DNA of 42,344 bases, from NCBI GenBank assembly GCA_022703705.1, contig JAKLDD010000004.1, positions 1 through 42,344 on the forward strand. The letters are read 5' to 3'. This document shows positions 1 to 8,793 of this stretch, piece after piece. The notes under the pieces were generated by a model. The model made no database searches and had not been told where the DNA came from. It saw only the letters and a program-made list of their open reading frames with translations. The stretch's first letter is position 1. Each line of letters opens with the position of its first letter. The position numbers and the translations under genes were made by a program. Origin of the DNA: Nanobdellota archaeon. Lineage in GTDB: Archaea > Nanobdellota > Nanobdellia > Pacearchaeales > GW2011-AR1.

Positions 1-1461
1 CCAAATACTTGTGTAAATAATGCTTGTCAAGCTTGTACTGTTACAAGTTATACTCCTGCTTTGAATACATTTTGTGGAAGTAGAAGTGTTACAACTAATT
101 GTGGTACAACAGTTACAATGACAGGAACATTACCTTGTGCTGCTCCAAATACTTGTGTAAATAATGCTTGCGATGGAGGTTCAACATTAACAGGAGTTGA
201 AATTTTATATACTAGTGGAGGAAGAGAAATAATTCTTCCGAAAACAGGCATAACTGCTGCAGAATTGGCTGTTATTATTAATGATAATGATCCTCTCTCT
301 GTCCAGATTGGAAATTATTATGTAACTGCCCGTGGAATTCCATCAGCAAATGTTATACACATAAGCATGCCTACTGGTGTAAGATATATGAATGGTCCAA
401 GTTTTAATCTTTTAAAACAGCAACAAATAGATTCAGAACTTCAAGAAAGAAATGATATTCAAGCAATTGCAATAACTTGGGTAGAACCATTTGCTACCGA
501 TCATGATGGTTCAAGTGATGTTTCTATAACGAGTGCAATATCTTTTGGGTGGAAGAATACAGGAACAGGAAGTGGAAATTGTTATAATACTAACGTAACA
601 TCGGGCACTACAAACCCTTATGTTAACAACTACAATTCAGTCTCACCCTGGACTGATTTAAATTTTCGTCCAACAATGATGATTGCAGCTACAAATCTTG
701 CTGATGCACAAGAATTAATTAATCGTGGTATTAATTCAGATAAAACATTTCCTTCTGGAACAGCATACCTGATGATAACAGGAGATTCAGGTGGACGAGA
801 TATGCGTTGTACTAGTGCTGGACAATGTCAATGGCTCGTAAGTAATTTTAATGTTGCAGATACTAAAATTAATCCGCTCATAGTAAGTGCAACATCTATT
901 AGTAACAAAAATGATGTGCTTTTCTATTTTACAGGTTTGCCAAGCGTATCAAATATTTATACAAACACATATATCCCTGGAACTATTGCTGATCACCTAA
1001 CTTCCTGTGCTGGAATGATTACTAATGCTGAATCTGGTTGTGGACAAATGAGCGCAATAGAATGGCTACGTGCAGGGGCGACTGCAAGTTCTGGAACAGT
1101 GACAGAACCGTGTGCAATATTAGAAAAATTTCCGAATGCAACAATAGATGTTCCAAATTATTTTCGAGGAAATACTGTAATAGAAGCGTATTGGAAGTCT
1201 GTTAAATGGCCTGCAGAAACAAATTTTATTGGAGAACCGCTTGCAAAACCATATGGACACAGAGTGTATGAAAATGCAGGGATATTAACAATTGAGACAA
1301 CTTGGTTGAAGCCAGGAAATACATATGTTCTTGAAGCAGCAGACAATGAAGCAGGACCATTTACAACTGTGCAGTCTGAAATCAGCGTTCCAACTTATCA
1401 GATAAAGAATATAACTGTCTCTTCTCCTCTAAGAAATGTCTATCGTTTAAGACAGAATTAA
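1..1461 (+). CDS. TIGR03790-like secreted protein, 5' end missing
   Basis: The reading frame is open from the first base, so the start lies outside the window and 486 codons are visible. The first 58 codons are Cys/Thr/Asn-rich and hold two copies of PNTCVNNAC 48 residues apart; the underlying 26 bases are identical at 1-26 and 145-170. The rest resembles the TIGR03790 family, with a NDNDPLS...YYVTARGIP segment near codons 93-117 and a TGDSGGRDMRC stretch near 260-270. The function of that family is unknown. It is probably exported and displayed on the surface, with the Cys-rich repeats as a stalk; no C-terminal membrane segment is present. The next gene starts 142 bases downstream with its own promoter. 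The family call rests on remembered motif shape. Confidence 0.65.
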   Translation, partial: PNTCVNNACQACTVTSYTPALNTFCGSRSVTTNCGTTVTMTGTLPCAAPNTCVNNACDGGSTLTGVEILYTSGGREIILPKTGITAAELAVIINDNDPLSVQIGNYYVTARGIPSANVIHISMPTGVRYMNGPSFNLLKQQQIDSELQERNDIQAIAITWVEPFATDHDGSSDVSITSAISFGWKNTGTGSGNCYNTNVTSGTTNPYVNNYNSVSPWTDLNFRPTMMIAATNLADAQELINRGINSDKTFPSGTAYLMITGDSGGRDMRCTSAGQCQWLVSNFNVADTKINPLIVSATSISNKNDVLFYFTGLPSVSNIYTNTYIPGTIADHLTSCAGMITNAESGCGQMSAIEWLRAGATASSGTVTEPCAILEKFPNATIDVPNYFRGNTVIEAYWKSVKWPAETNFIGEPLAKPYGHRVYENAGILTIETTWLKPGNTYVLEAADNEAGPFTTVQSEISVPTYQIKNITVSSPLRNVYRLRQN

Positions 1462-1603
1462 AATAAAAACTTATTTAAAATGAAACTCTAAGAAGAGAAA
1501 ATATGCTTTTAAAAAAACTTTTAAATATTCAAGAAGAAAAAGGGAAGATTAAACCTCTAAAAATTTCGAAATCTATTTAAATTGAGTTATGTAATTAATA
1601 TAT

Positions 1604-1990
1604 ATGCCAAAAAAGAAAGAGGTGCTTATTTGGAGTTTAATTGCTATTACAGTTCTTATATGCATAATTGCAGGAATAGTTTACAGTAAAAATTTACAAC
1701 TTAAAAAACAAAACGATGCCTTAGAATCAATTCTGGATAATGTAAGAGAGCTTAAAAATCAGGCTGTTGAAGATATGGAACAATGTCAAACAGATAAGGA
1801 AGTATTATCCACAGAATTAATTATGTTAAATGAAGATGTTTCTAAAATAAAAAAAGGATGCATAGAAGATAATGCATGCAAGGGGCATTTCCCAGATATA
1901 AGGTGGATTTGTAATATAAATGGTGACGCAGTCAATGATGGAGATAAAACCTGCGTTTGTGACTCTAATTGTAACTTGAAATTTGTTTAG
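1604..1990 (+). CDS. Small membrane-anchored coiled-coil protein, Cys-rich C-terminus
   Basis: This 128-residue protein has a basic start, one membrane segment at about residues 8-28, a charged helical stretch (about 30-85) with coiled-coil character, and a C-terminal tail holding six cysteines (about 87-126) that could form disulfides outside the cell. A TATA-like CTATTTAAATTG lies about 25 bases before the ATG, which fits a leaderless transcript. It converges with the barrel-like gene on the opposite strand, leaving six bases between the stop codons. No family is recognised. The cysteine tail suggests an extracytoplasmic location. Confidence 0.65.
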   Translation: MPKKKEVLIWSLIAITVLICIIAGIVYSKNLQLKKQNDALESILDNVRELKNQAVEDMEQCQTDKEVLSTELIMLNEDVSKIKKGCIEDNACKGHFPDIRWICNINGDAVNDGDKTCVCDSNCNLKFV

Positions 1991-1996
1991 AAATAA

Positions 1997-2608
1997 TTAA
2001 AATTTTATTCCTGCAACCATAAGAAATTTATCTCTTATTATTTTAGGATTTTTAGGATAATTTTTAGACTTTTTAGCAAAGGATAAATTGTACCCGAACT
2101 CCAAATAACCTCTAATTTTTCTGTAGGGTAAAGGTTTAATTTCTGTTCCTAATTTTAATTCCAACCCAACTCCTCTTTGAACAGGGTCTTTATTTTGATT
2201 TGCTATAAAAAGAGTTTCATCTTCATATTTTACTTCTGAACCAATATATGGTTTAATTTTCTTTATTTCAATAGGAAAATATTCTATTTCCATTCCAACC
2301 TTGCCTAAATCTATTGAATTCCCTGAAAAATCTCCTTCCTTATCTTTTCTATTAATTTCTGCTATATAACCCACTTGAAATTTATTATTATGAACATAAA
2401 TCCCAAGGGTTATCCCACGAGTGTTTTCAAAGTTTAAATCTACAATATTATTTTGTATTGTTTTATTAATAACATATCCAACTTCAAATCCAGGGTAAAA
2501 TCCTGTATGGCCAATTTCATTTTCTGGATTTTCCTGAGAAAACGTTTTGTTAGGAGATGCAAGTAAAGCACATAATCCTACACCAAGAAAAAGTTTTCTT
2601 AATTTCAT
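1997..2608 (-). CDS. Secreted protein resembling an outer-membrane beta-barrel
   Basis: The 203-residue protein begins with a typical signal peptide (basic MKLRK, hydrophobic core to about residue 19, predicted cut near residue 24). The mature part is a run of alternating polar/hydrophobic strands with many Gly and aromatic residues (GFYPGFEVGYVI, GYLEFGYNLSF). It ends in FLMVAGIKF, a terminal strand closing on Phe as in bacterial outer-membrane barrels. Eight or so amphipathic strands would suit a small barrel. No specific family is recognised. Such a protein is unexpected beside archaeal genes: it may be a transferred gene, or a secreted beta-sandwich that only looks like a barrel. Confidence 0.6.
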   Translation of the reverse strand: MKLRKLFLGVGLCALLASPNKTFSQENPENEIGHTGFYPGFEVGYVINKTIQNNIVDLNFENTRGITLGIYVHNNKFQVGYIAEINRKDKEGDFSGNSIDLGKVGMEIEYFPIEIKKIKPYIGSEVKYEDETLFIANQNKDPVQRGVGLELKLGTEIKPLPYRKIRGYLEFGYNLSFAKKSKNYPKNPKIIRDKFLMVAGIKF

Positions 2609-2744
2609 AGTAATTACATAAAAATGGTTGTTTAAAAGGATTGTTACAATAAATTATTTATTTTAAAATTAATTTTCCTAGACATTTTTAATAAACACTA
2701 AAGAGCATTATTGGATATTCTGATAAAATACTTATCTAAAAAAA

Positions 2745-4115
2745 TTATTTTGGTCTTGATGAATAATTGGATATTGCTCCAAAAAGAGATTCAAATTTTT
2801 GCCTTATTTCGAATGATATAGCCAAGGGCCCTTTATCAACTGGGCGAACCTCTTTTAATTTTGATCCTATAAGTATTGATGGAACTAATCTTAAAATAAA
2901 GCTTATTAAAAAAACCAAAAGTATGCCATTTAATCCAAATAAAGATAATGAAGTGAAATTTAAAATCTGACCTCCAATTACTCCCCCAAAAAAAGCTCCA
3001 ACTGCATTAAGAAAACTAAAATATGTAAAACATAGGATTATCTTCGGTTTTGTAACAGCATCATAAATAAAATTACTATGTGCCAAATTAAAGGCAGCCC
3101 AAACAAAACCTGAAAAAAGTTCTATAATAAAAAGATATGAAACTAAAATAATCGGGTTAAATTTAATAAGGTAAATTGAAAAAATCCAGAGCAAAGGAAC
3201 AAATGCAATTAAAAAACCGGATAATTTCATAATTCTAACTGTCCCAAATCTATCTGAAATCTTTCCTATTAAAGGCAGAAAAATTATAGGGGATATCAAA
3301 GAACTCAAATTTATTATTGTAAAAGCAAAATAAGAAAGATTTAACTCTTTTAGCATGTATACTGAAAAAAACGGTGATGCTATTGCCACAGCAAAAGAAG
3401 TTATAGAAACAAAGATAACAAATCTCCCAAAATTATTAGAGGGCATTTTTTTTATAAATTTAAAAAAACTAAAATAAGCTTTCTCATCTTTGACAGCTTT
3501 TGGTTCGTATTGTTTTTTAAGAAAATAAAAAGAGATATGCCTTCCAATAGAAGCAATGCAAAAGATTATCGCAAATCCAAAAAAAAGATTTTTACCTTCA
3601 AAAGAATCTAGAATTAATCCTGCTGATAACATAGAAATTAACAAAAAAATACCTGTTATCCTATTTCTTTTACTAAAATATTCCCCCCGATTAGTTTCAA
3701 CTAAATCTTGCATCCAAGAAGTCCAAGCAGGACTTGCTAAAACTCCTGCAATAATAATAACTGAATAACAAGCAATTAAGAGAATTGATGCTGTAACCAA
3801 TTTAAGTCCTAAGAAAAAATAAGCTGCACCCACTAAAATAAGAGGGATCCAGAAAAATGCTTGGGTAAATACAAAAGGTAAAACAATTTTTTTTCTTTCA
3901 TTTTTATAATAAAATTTATTTAAAGAAATCCTAAGAAGATTTCCAATTAAAGTAGGGAAAACAGCCAAAAATCCTATTAAACTATTGGAAAGGCCAATTG
4001 AAAGGGCATAAGGCGTAATATAACGGACCCCCATTCCTTCCATTACATTGTAAAAAGAGCCCTCTTTTACACTAATTCTCTTTGCTTCTTCTTTTAATTT
4101 CTCCTCTTTTTCCAT
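2745..4115 (-). CDS. Major facilitator superfamily (MFS) transporter
   Basis: The 456-residue protein has about twelve hydrophobic segments in two halves separated by a charged cytoplasmic loop near residues 200-225, the usual MFS plan. A GKISDRFGTVRIMKLSG stretch near residue 285 matches the conserved cytoplasmic loop of the family (G-x-x-x-D-R-x-G). The N-terminus is soluble and charged. It would move a small solute across the membrane by proton coupling or facilitated diffusion; the substrate cannot be read from the sequence. The start is the ATG at 4115, preceded by a TTAAAAATA box. It stands alone, with DTD2 on the same strand about 120 bases upstream. Confidence 0.88.
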   Translation of the reverse strand: MEKEEKLKEEAKRISVKEGSFYNVMEGMGVRYITPYALSIGLSNSLIGFLAVFPTLIGNLLRISLNKFYYKNERKKIVLPFVFTQAFFWIPLILVGAAYFFLGLKLVTASILLIACYSVIIIAGVLASPAWTSWMQDLVETNRGEYFSKRNRITGIFLLISMLSAGLILDSFEGKNLFFGFAIIFCIASIGRHISFYFLKKQYEPKAVKDEKAYFSFFKFIKKMPSNNFGRFVIFVSITSFAVAIASPFFSVYMLKELNLSYFAFTIINLSSLISPIIFLPLIGKISDRFGTVRIMKLSGFLIAFVPLLWIFSIYLIKFNPIILVSYLFIIELFSGFVWAAFNLAHSNFIYDAVTKPKIILCFTYFSFLNAVGAFFGGVIGGQILNFTSLSLFGLNGILLVFLISFILRLVPSILIGSKLKEVRPVDKGPLAISFEIRQKFESLFGAISNYSSRPK

Positions 4116-4235
4116 TCTTACCCGATTTTATTTTTAATAATAACAAAATTATTTAGAAATTTAAAAACTTATTCTTATTTTTAATTTATCAAAAAACTTT
4201 AAAAATAAAAATCAAAAATTTTTTTAAATTAAATA

Positions 4236-5060
4236 TTATCTATCAATGTCACTTGTTTTTTTCCATTGAATATTATTCTCTTCAAGAATATCGATTAAAT
4301 CCTGCCTTTGCTCACTTTTCCCTGCTCCTTTCCAATCTAATACAACAAAATCTACTGATTCAACTGTTTTTTTTATTACTTCAAGAATAATTTTTTCTGT
4401 TATAGGCATTACATATTGAGGAATTATATGAGAAAATGCAACATTTGATTTTAATTGCAATTTATTAAAACCTGGACAATAATGGGGTCCTCCAATACCG
4501 ATAGCGATTTCCCTATATTTATCTTCTTTAAATTGTTCGATTGTCTCTTGAATTGTTTTTGCTATGATAAATCCTGCACGTCTGTCAATCCATTCTGTTT
4601 CTGTAGAACCGATTTCAATAAAAACGCAGGGTTTTGAAATTAATGGTCCATGATGAGTGCATTCAAGAGTTACATTATAATCTATTTTAGAATTTTTTGC
4701 ATTTTCTTCTAATTTTGTAAAAATAAATTTATTAAATAATGCTGAAGAAGGGCAAACTTTTTCTTTTTCTCCCCCTAAATCTGCTGTTCTAAAATTCCCT
4801 GGAGAATGAACTGAAAGTGTTTTTTCCTTTTTTTCTGATTTATGTTTTGATGCAAAAATTATAAAATCATATTCATTTATTTTCTTTAAATCTAAATTTT
4901 CTGTATAAATAATTTCATCTTCAACAAGATAAAAATCAAAATTTGGTTTATTTCCTAATGAAGAAAGTATTGGATTTTTTCTGAATTGTGAAAGCTGAGA
5001 GGAGATATTCATTCCAGCTTTATCCTTTTTGCTTGCAATTATTAAATATTTTTGAAACAT
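4236..5060 (-). CDS. dtdA: D-aminoacyl-tRNA deacylase, archaeal type (DTD2)
   Basis: This enzyme removes D-amino acids wrongly attached to tRNA and so protects translation. The 274-residue length fits the archaeal/plant DTD2 (GEK1-like) family. Visible signatures are SVHSPGNF near residue 83, ECTHHGPLISKPCVFIEIGS at 133-152 with the paired histidines, and IGGPHYCPGF near 189-198, all conserved in this zinc-dependent family. The N-terminus (YLIIASKKDKAGMNI) is also typical. It is a single gene with its own upstream AT-rich promoter, divergent from the DedA gene. The protein looks complete. Confidence 0.93.
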   Translation of the reverse strand: MFQKYLIIASKKDKAGMNISSQLSQFRKNPILSSLGNKPNFDFYLVEDEIIYTENLDLKKINEYDFIIFASKHKSEKKEKTLSVHSPGNFRTADLGGEKEKVCPSSALFNKFIFTKLEENAKNSKIDYNVTLECTHHGPLISKPCVFIEIGSTETEWIDRRAGFIIAKTIQETIEQFKEDKYREIAIGIGGPHYCPGFNKLQLKSNVAFSHIIPQYVMPITEKIILEVIKKTVESVDFVVLDWKGAGKSEQRQDLIDILEENNIQWKKTSDIDR

Positions 5061-5219
5061 TAAACTAATATTAACAATTTATTTAAATGGTTTTTGCTCA
5101 CAAATAATATAGATTTATAATAATCAACCTAAATAAAGAGGTTTACAAAAAAATAATTAAATATGAGGGATAATTTTTTATCCTAAAAAATATAAAAACT
5201 AAATTTAATTCAAATAAAT

Positions 5220-5882
5220 ATGGATATTTTATCAAACTTGCTTGGACAAATTGCCTTGTTTTGCATTGAAGCAATTTCTTTACTTGGATATTTTGGAGTA
5301 TTTTTCTTAATGATTCTTGAAAGTATGATTTTCCCTATTCCCTCTGAATTAGTTCTTCCTTTTGCAGGTTTTTTAATTGCAAAGCAAGAGATGACTTTTT
5401 TGCTTGTTGCAATATCTTCAACTCTTGGGAGTTTAATCGGTTCATTACTTTCTTACTACCTTGGAAAATATGGTGGAAATAAATTTGTACTAAAATATGG
5501 AAAATATTTTCTTTTAAATAAAAAGCATCTGATTAATGCAGAAAAATGGTTTTCTAAAAAAGGAGAATTAACTATTTTTATCGGAAGATTTATTCCTGTT
5601 GTGAGGCATATTATTTCTATTCCTGCCGGGATTGGAAAAATGAATCTTAAAAAATTTATCTTTTATACTATTCTTGGTGCAGGAATTTGGAACTCCTTTT
5701 TAATTTATTTTGGGATGATTTTGGGAAATAACTGGGAGACAATAAGAAAATATTCAGAACATATTTCCTGGGGAATTATTGCAATAATAATACTGCTTGT
5801 AGTTTATTTTTTATGGAAAGAAGTTAAGAGAAAAAATATTAGAAATAGGAATAGAAAAGAAAATATTAATAATAAATCCTAA
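5220..5882 (+). CDS. DedA family membrane protein (VTT/SNARE-associated domain)
   Basis: The 220-residue protein has about five hydrophobic segments and the DedA hallmarks: an early ESMIFPIPSELVLPFAG segment (about 34-50), a GSLIGSLLSYYLGKYGG segment (about 72-88), and FIGRFIPVVRHIISIPAG (about 120-137) with the Arg residues that are functional in the family. DedA proteins are linked to lipid scrambling or flipping and to proton-motive-force balance. It ends in a basic, Asn-rich cytoplasmic tail. The ATG at 5220 lacks a Shine-Dalgarno, like most genes here. The next gene follows after 33 bases with its own TATA-like box. Confidence 0.92.
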   Translation: MDILSNLLGQIALFCIEAISLLGYFGVFFLMILESMIFPIPSELVLPFAGFLIAKQEMTFLLVAISSTLGSLIGSLLSYYLGKYGGNKFVLKYGKYFLLNKKHLINAEKWFSKKGELTIFIGRFIPVVRHIISIPAGIGKMNLKKFIFYTILGAGIWNSFLIYFGMILGNNWETIRKYSEHISWGIIAIIILLVVYFLWKEVKRKNIRNRNRKENINNKS

Positions 5883-5915
5883 CAATCCTTAAATACCCTT
5901 ATAATATAAAATTTT

Positions 5916-6164
5916 ATGCCAGGAGTTTTAATATATCAAACACCATCTAGATGCTGTTATAGCTTTGTAATTGCAGATGATGATTTATATAATGCTGAAA
6001 TAAAAGAAATACCTAAAAGAAGGGATAAAATTCTTTGGGAAAAAGGAAATGTAAGTTTTGAGCAAATAGAAAAATCCAGAAAAACAAAAAATTGTCTTGT
6101 AGCAAGATTAAACAATGGCGAGAAAGTCGATCTAGAAAAAGAACTGGATATATTTTTTATTTAA
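5916..6164 (+). CDS. Hypothetical small soluble protein
   Basis: I do not recognise this 82-residue protein. It is soluble, with two adjacent cysteines (SRCCYSF, residues 11-17) and a mixed alpha/beta pattern, ending in a VDLEKELDIFFI strand. A TTAAATACCC box about 25 bases before the ATG supports the start and leaderless transcription. Its gene density and codon use match the neighbours, which argues for a real gene. Confidence 0.55.
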   Translation: MPGVLIYQTPSRCCYSFVIADDDLYNAEIKEIPKRRDKILWEKGNVSFEQIEKSRKTKNCLVARLNNGEKVDLEKELDIFFI

Positions 6165-6221
6165 AGAGATTAAAAAAAGAAGATTAAAAAACTATAAAAA
6201 CTCTTTTTTATTCATTTTTTT

Positions 6222-6497
6222 ATGCAAGAGATACTAAAAATAATACTTGGAATTTGTGTGCTTGCTTTAGGCATTCCAATTGGAAATCTTCTTGCAAAAA
6301 ATACTAAGGAAGAATTAAAAAAAGGAAGAAAATGGTTTTTAATTCTAATTTTTCTTTGCGGTATTGGAGCAATACTAAATCTTATTTTTAAAAATGATGC
6401 ACTTCTTTTAACTTTTCTATTTATTGCAATTGTAACTTCAATGAGCTTAAAAGGAAAATCCAATAAAGAAAATAAAAAGAAAGAGTCTTTAAAATAA
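6222..6497 (+). CDS. Small integral membrane protein, unknown function
   Basis: The 91-residue protein has three hydrophobic stretches (about residues 4-24, 38-56 and 61-76) separated by short charged loops, and a Lys/Asn-rich cytoplasmic tail. No catalytic or binding motif is visible. An ACTATAAAAAC box about 25 bases upstream of the ATG supports the start. The opposite strand also has an open frame over the same bases, but its composition is that of a shadow. Confidence 0.6.
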   Translation: MQEILKIILGICVLALGIPIGNLLAKNTKEELKKGRKWFLILIFLCGIGAILNLIFKNDALLLTFLFIAIVTSMSLKGKSNKENKKKESLK

Positions 6498-6576
6498 AAC
6501 TAATAGATAAGCTTAAAAATAACAATTCTTGAAAAAAAAATATGGAAGAAGAAAATAATAAAGAACTTGAAAAATA

Positions 6577-6822
6577 ATGGAGGAGGTTTCAAAGAATTTC
6601 TCTGACAAACCCTATAAGAATAAATTAGCAGAGATATTTAATAAAGACAATAATGCGGTAAAAAATCCACATACAACAACAAATGATATATGTACATTTT
6701 ATACAGAATGGGGAAAAAAATATGTTGAATTTTACGGAGAATTTAAGCAAAAAGCACGTTCTATTTCTGAGTTAAAACCCCTTATCGATTACCTGGATAG
6801 AGAAGGATATCAATGGATATAA
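6577..6822 (+). CDS. Hypothetical protein with possible coupled mini-leader
   Basis: This 81-residue soluble protein (aromatic-rich middle, YTEWGKKYVEFYGEF) is unrecognised. Its ATG overlaps the TAA of an eleven-codon frame that starts at 6542 (MEEENNKELEK), as TAATG. The TATA-like GCTTAAAAATAA lies about 25 bases before 6542, so ribosomes would first meet the mini-frame and could reach this gene by coupling. A GGAGGAGG run sits just inside the gene rather than before it. The alternative is that 6542 is the true start and a frameshift has occurred. Confidence 0.5.
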   Translation: MEEVSKNFSDKPYKNKLAEIFNKDNNAVKNPHTTTNDICTFYTEWGKKYVEFYGEFKQKARSISELKPLIDYLDREGYQWI

Positions 6823-6826
6823 ATTA

Positions 6827-7066
6827 TTATTCTCCAAATAAATTATCTATCATTTCTGCAAGAGAATAATCTTTATATGTAAGTTTGTTTTCTGAATGCG
6901 TAAAAAGCATAATTTTAACTTTGTTTTCAGAATGAATTAAAACATCTGGGTGGTGGTCTATATTTTCTGCAAGAGAAGAAACTTTATTAACAAATTCAAT
7001 TGCTTCAATAAAACTTCCAAATTCAAATTCTCTTGTTAGAAGTTTTTTTTCTATTTTCCACTTCAT
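6827..7066 (-). CDS. Pterin-4-alpha-carbinolamine dehydratase family protein
   Basis: The 79-residue protein matches the short PCD/DCoH fold. It has FEFGSFIEAIEFVNKVSSLA, then AENIDHHPDVLIH with the active-site His-His-Pro, then FTHSENKLTYKDYSLA, the family's THd...LT..D..lA pattern. The enzyme dehydrates 4a-hydroxytetrahydropterin; in archaea without aromatic amino acid hydroxylases its role is unclear, perhaps in pterin or molybdopterin metabolism. It is divergent from the endonuclease gene with a 48-base shared promoter region. It is short but complete for the family. Confidence 0.88.
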   Translation of the reverse strand: MKWKIEKKLLTREFEFGSFIEAIEFVNKVSSLAENIDHHPDVLIHSENKVKIMLFTHSENKLTYKDYSLAEMIDNLFGE

Positions 7067-7114
7067 TTTTAAACCTCAATTAAAAATATAAACTGGTTTA
7101 AACTTTATATAATT

Positions 7115-7891
7115 ATGGGGATTATAAAAATAGGGCCTTCTGGTATGGGAGGTGTGAAAGAAGCTGAAGAAATCTTAGAGGAATTTAATCGAGTGAAGTT
7201 TGGAAACTGTGAAGTTGCATTTACTCATTCAGTTTATATGAATAAAGAACAAGCTGAAAAAATTGGAAAGCTAGCAAAAAAAAATAAAATTGAATTGAGC
7301 ATTCATGCACCCTATTTTGTCAATTTAAACTCAGAAGAAAAAGCAAAGATTCATGCAAGCATGCAAAGGATTTTGAAATGTTGTGAAATCGGGCATTATC
7401 TTGAAGCAAAAAACATTGTATTTCATCCTGGATACTATGGAAAATCCAAAGATAAAGAAGAAACTTTTCAGAACATAAAGAAAAGAATTCTTGAGATGAT
7501 GGAAATTATAAAAGAAAAAAAATGGGAAGTTGAATTATGCCCTGAAACAATGGGAAAAATAAACGTGTTTGGAAGCATTGAGGAAATATCAAGATTGTCA
7601 AAAGAAACAGGGTGCAGTTTTTGCATTGATTTTGCACATATTTTAGCAAGAGATAAAAAAGTGGATTATGAAAAAATAAAAAAGCTATTTTCACAGAAAA
7701 ATTGGCATTGCCATTTTTCTGGAATTGAATATACAGAAAAAGGAGAAAGAAACCATATTAATCTGAAAAAAGAACAATGGAAGGAATTATTTGACAATAT
7801 TCCTAAAGACAAAAACATTACAATTGTCTGTGAAAGTCCAAATAGAGTTGAGGACTGCATTGAAGGGCTGGAAGTATTGAAGGGAAGATAA
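7115..7891 (+). CDS. Endonuclease IV-like AP endonuclease (TIM barrel)
   Basis: The 258-residue protein looks like the archaeal branch of deoxyribonuclease IV, which cuts DNA at abasic sites. Probable metal ligands follow the Nfo order: H64 in IHAPY, H104 in FHPG, E144 in CPETMG, D172 and H175 in IDFAH, a His in WHCHFSG (198/200), H214 in ERNHINL, and E240. The usual Asp-His pair near the end of the barrel appears as Asn213-His214, a small departure. The start ATG follows closely on an AT-rich promoter. No partner gene is adjacent, so general base-excision repair is the likely role. Confidence 0.87.
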   Translation: MGIIKIGPSGMGGVKEAEEILEEFNRVKFGNCEVAFTHSVYMNKEQAEKIGKLAKKNKIELSIHAPYFVNLNSEEKAKIHASMQRILKCCEIGHYLEAKNIVFHPGYYGKSKDKEETFQNIKKRILEMMEIIKEKKWEVELCPETMGKINVFGSIEEISRLSKETGCSFCIDFAHILARDKKVDYEKIKKLFSQKNWHCHFSGIEYTEKGERNHINLKKEQWKELFDNIPKDKNITIVCESPNRVEDCIEGLEVLKGR

Positions 7892-8004
7892 TTATTATCT
7901 ATGTAAAATCATGCGGGGTTAATATATTACCACAATAAGTTAAGCATAATAAATGAACTGTGAGGGATAATTAATAGATTAAAGAGAGGTATGAGTAATT
8001 AATT

Positions 8005-8757
8005 TCAAGCAATCTCAATCAAAGTCAGCCCATACATTATCAATATACCCAATAAGATTCCTATAAGATTTTTGAATGGAAATGCTTTATCCTGCTTCTT
8101 ATGTATCTCGGGTATTAAATCGCTTCCAGCAATATATAGAAACCCCCCGACTGCAATAGGCATAACAATATATGCAAATACTGTTGATTTAGCTGAGAAG
8201 ATTATTCCTACAAGTGCTCCAAGAATTGCTGTTAGTGCTGAAAGGAAGTTAAAGAAAAGTGCTTTCTTTTTGGAATATCCTGCATAAAGCAAAACACCGA
8301 AATCCCCTATTTCTTGAGGTATTTCATGGAGTATTACTGCAAGAGTTGTGGCTATTCCTACTGGAATACCTATAAAATATGAAGCTGCAATTATTAAACC
8401 ATCAGTAAAGTTATGAATTCCATCTCCTATTATATTCATTGCCCCTAATGAATGCGGATGTTGGTTAGAAGTTGGAATGTGACAATGTCTCCAATGAATA
8501 AAGTTTTCAATTGCAAAAAAGAGTATTATTCCTCCAAGAATTAGGAGAGAAATACTGAAAGTGAATCCTGTTCCATCAATTATTTCTGGAATTAAATGCA
8601 AAAATGCCCCTCCAAGCAATGAACCTGCTGCAAGAGAAACAAGAAAAATAAGTAGATTGTTGAGTTTGTCTTTCTTTAAAAAAATGAATAATATCCCAAT
8701 AAGAGAAATCAAAGAAATTATTATTACACTTAAAATTGAGTATACACCTGCATTCAT
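8005..8757 (-). CDS. ZIP family divalent metal transporter
   Basis: The 250-residue protein has about eight membrane segments and the two ZIP signatures: GDGIHNFTDGLIIAASYF in segment 4 and ILHEIPQEIGDFGVLLYAG in segment 5, which supply the His, Asp and Glu metal ligands. A His-rich loop lies before segment 4 (HWRHCHIP and a nearby HPH). It would import zinc, iron or manganese. Complete and typical in length. The region 7892-8004 between it and the convergent endonuclease gene shows nothing coding. Confidence 0.92.
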   Translation of the reverse strand: MNAGVYSILSVIIISLISLIGILFIFLKKDKLNNLLIFLVSLAAGSLLGGAFLHLIPEIIDGTGFTFSISLLILGGIILFFAIENFIHWRHCHIPTSNQHPHSLGAMNIIGDGIHNFTDGLIIAASYFIGIPVGIATTLAVILHEIPQEIGDFGVLLYAGYSKKKALFFNFLSALTAILGALVGIIFSAKSTVFAYIVMPIAVGGFLYIAGSDLIPEIHKKQDKAFPFKNLIGILLGILIMYGLTLIEIA

Positions 8758-8793
8758 GGATGTAATATGGAGAGGAGGTTTTTAAGATTAATC

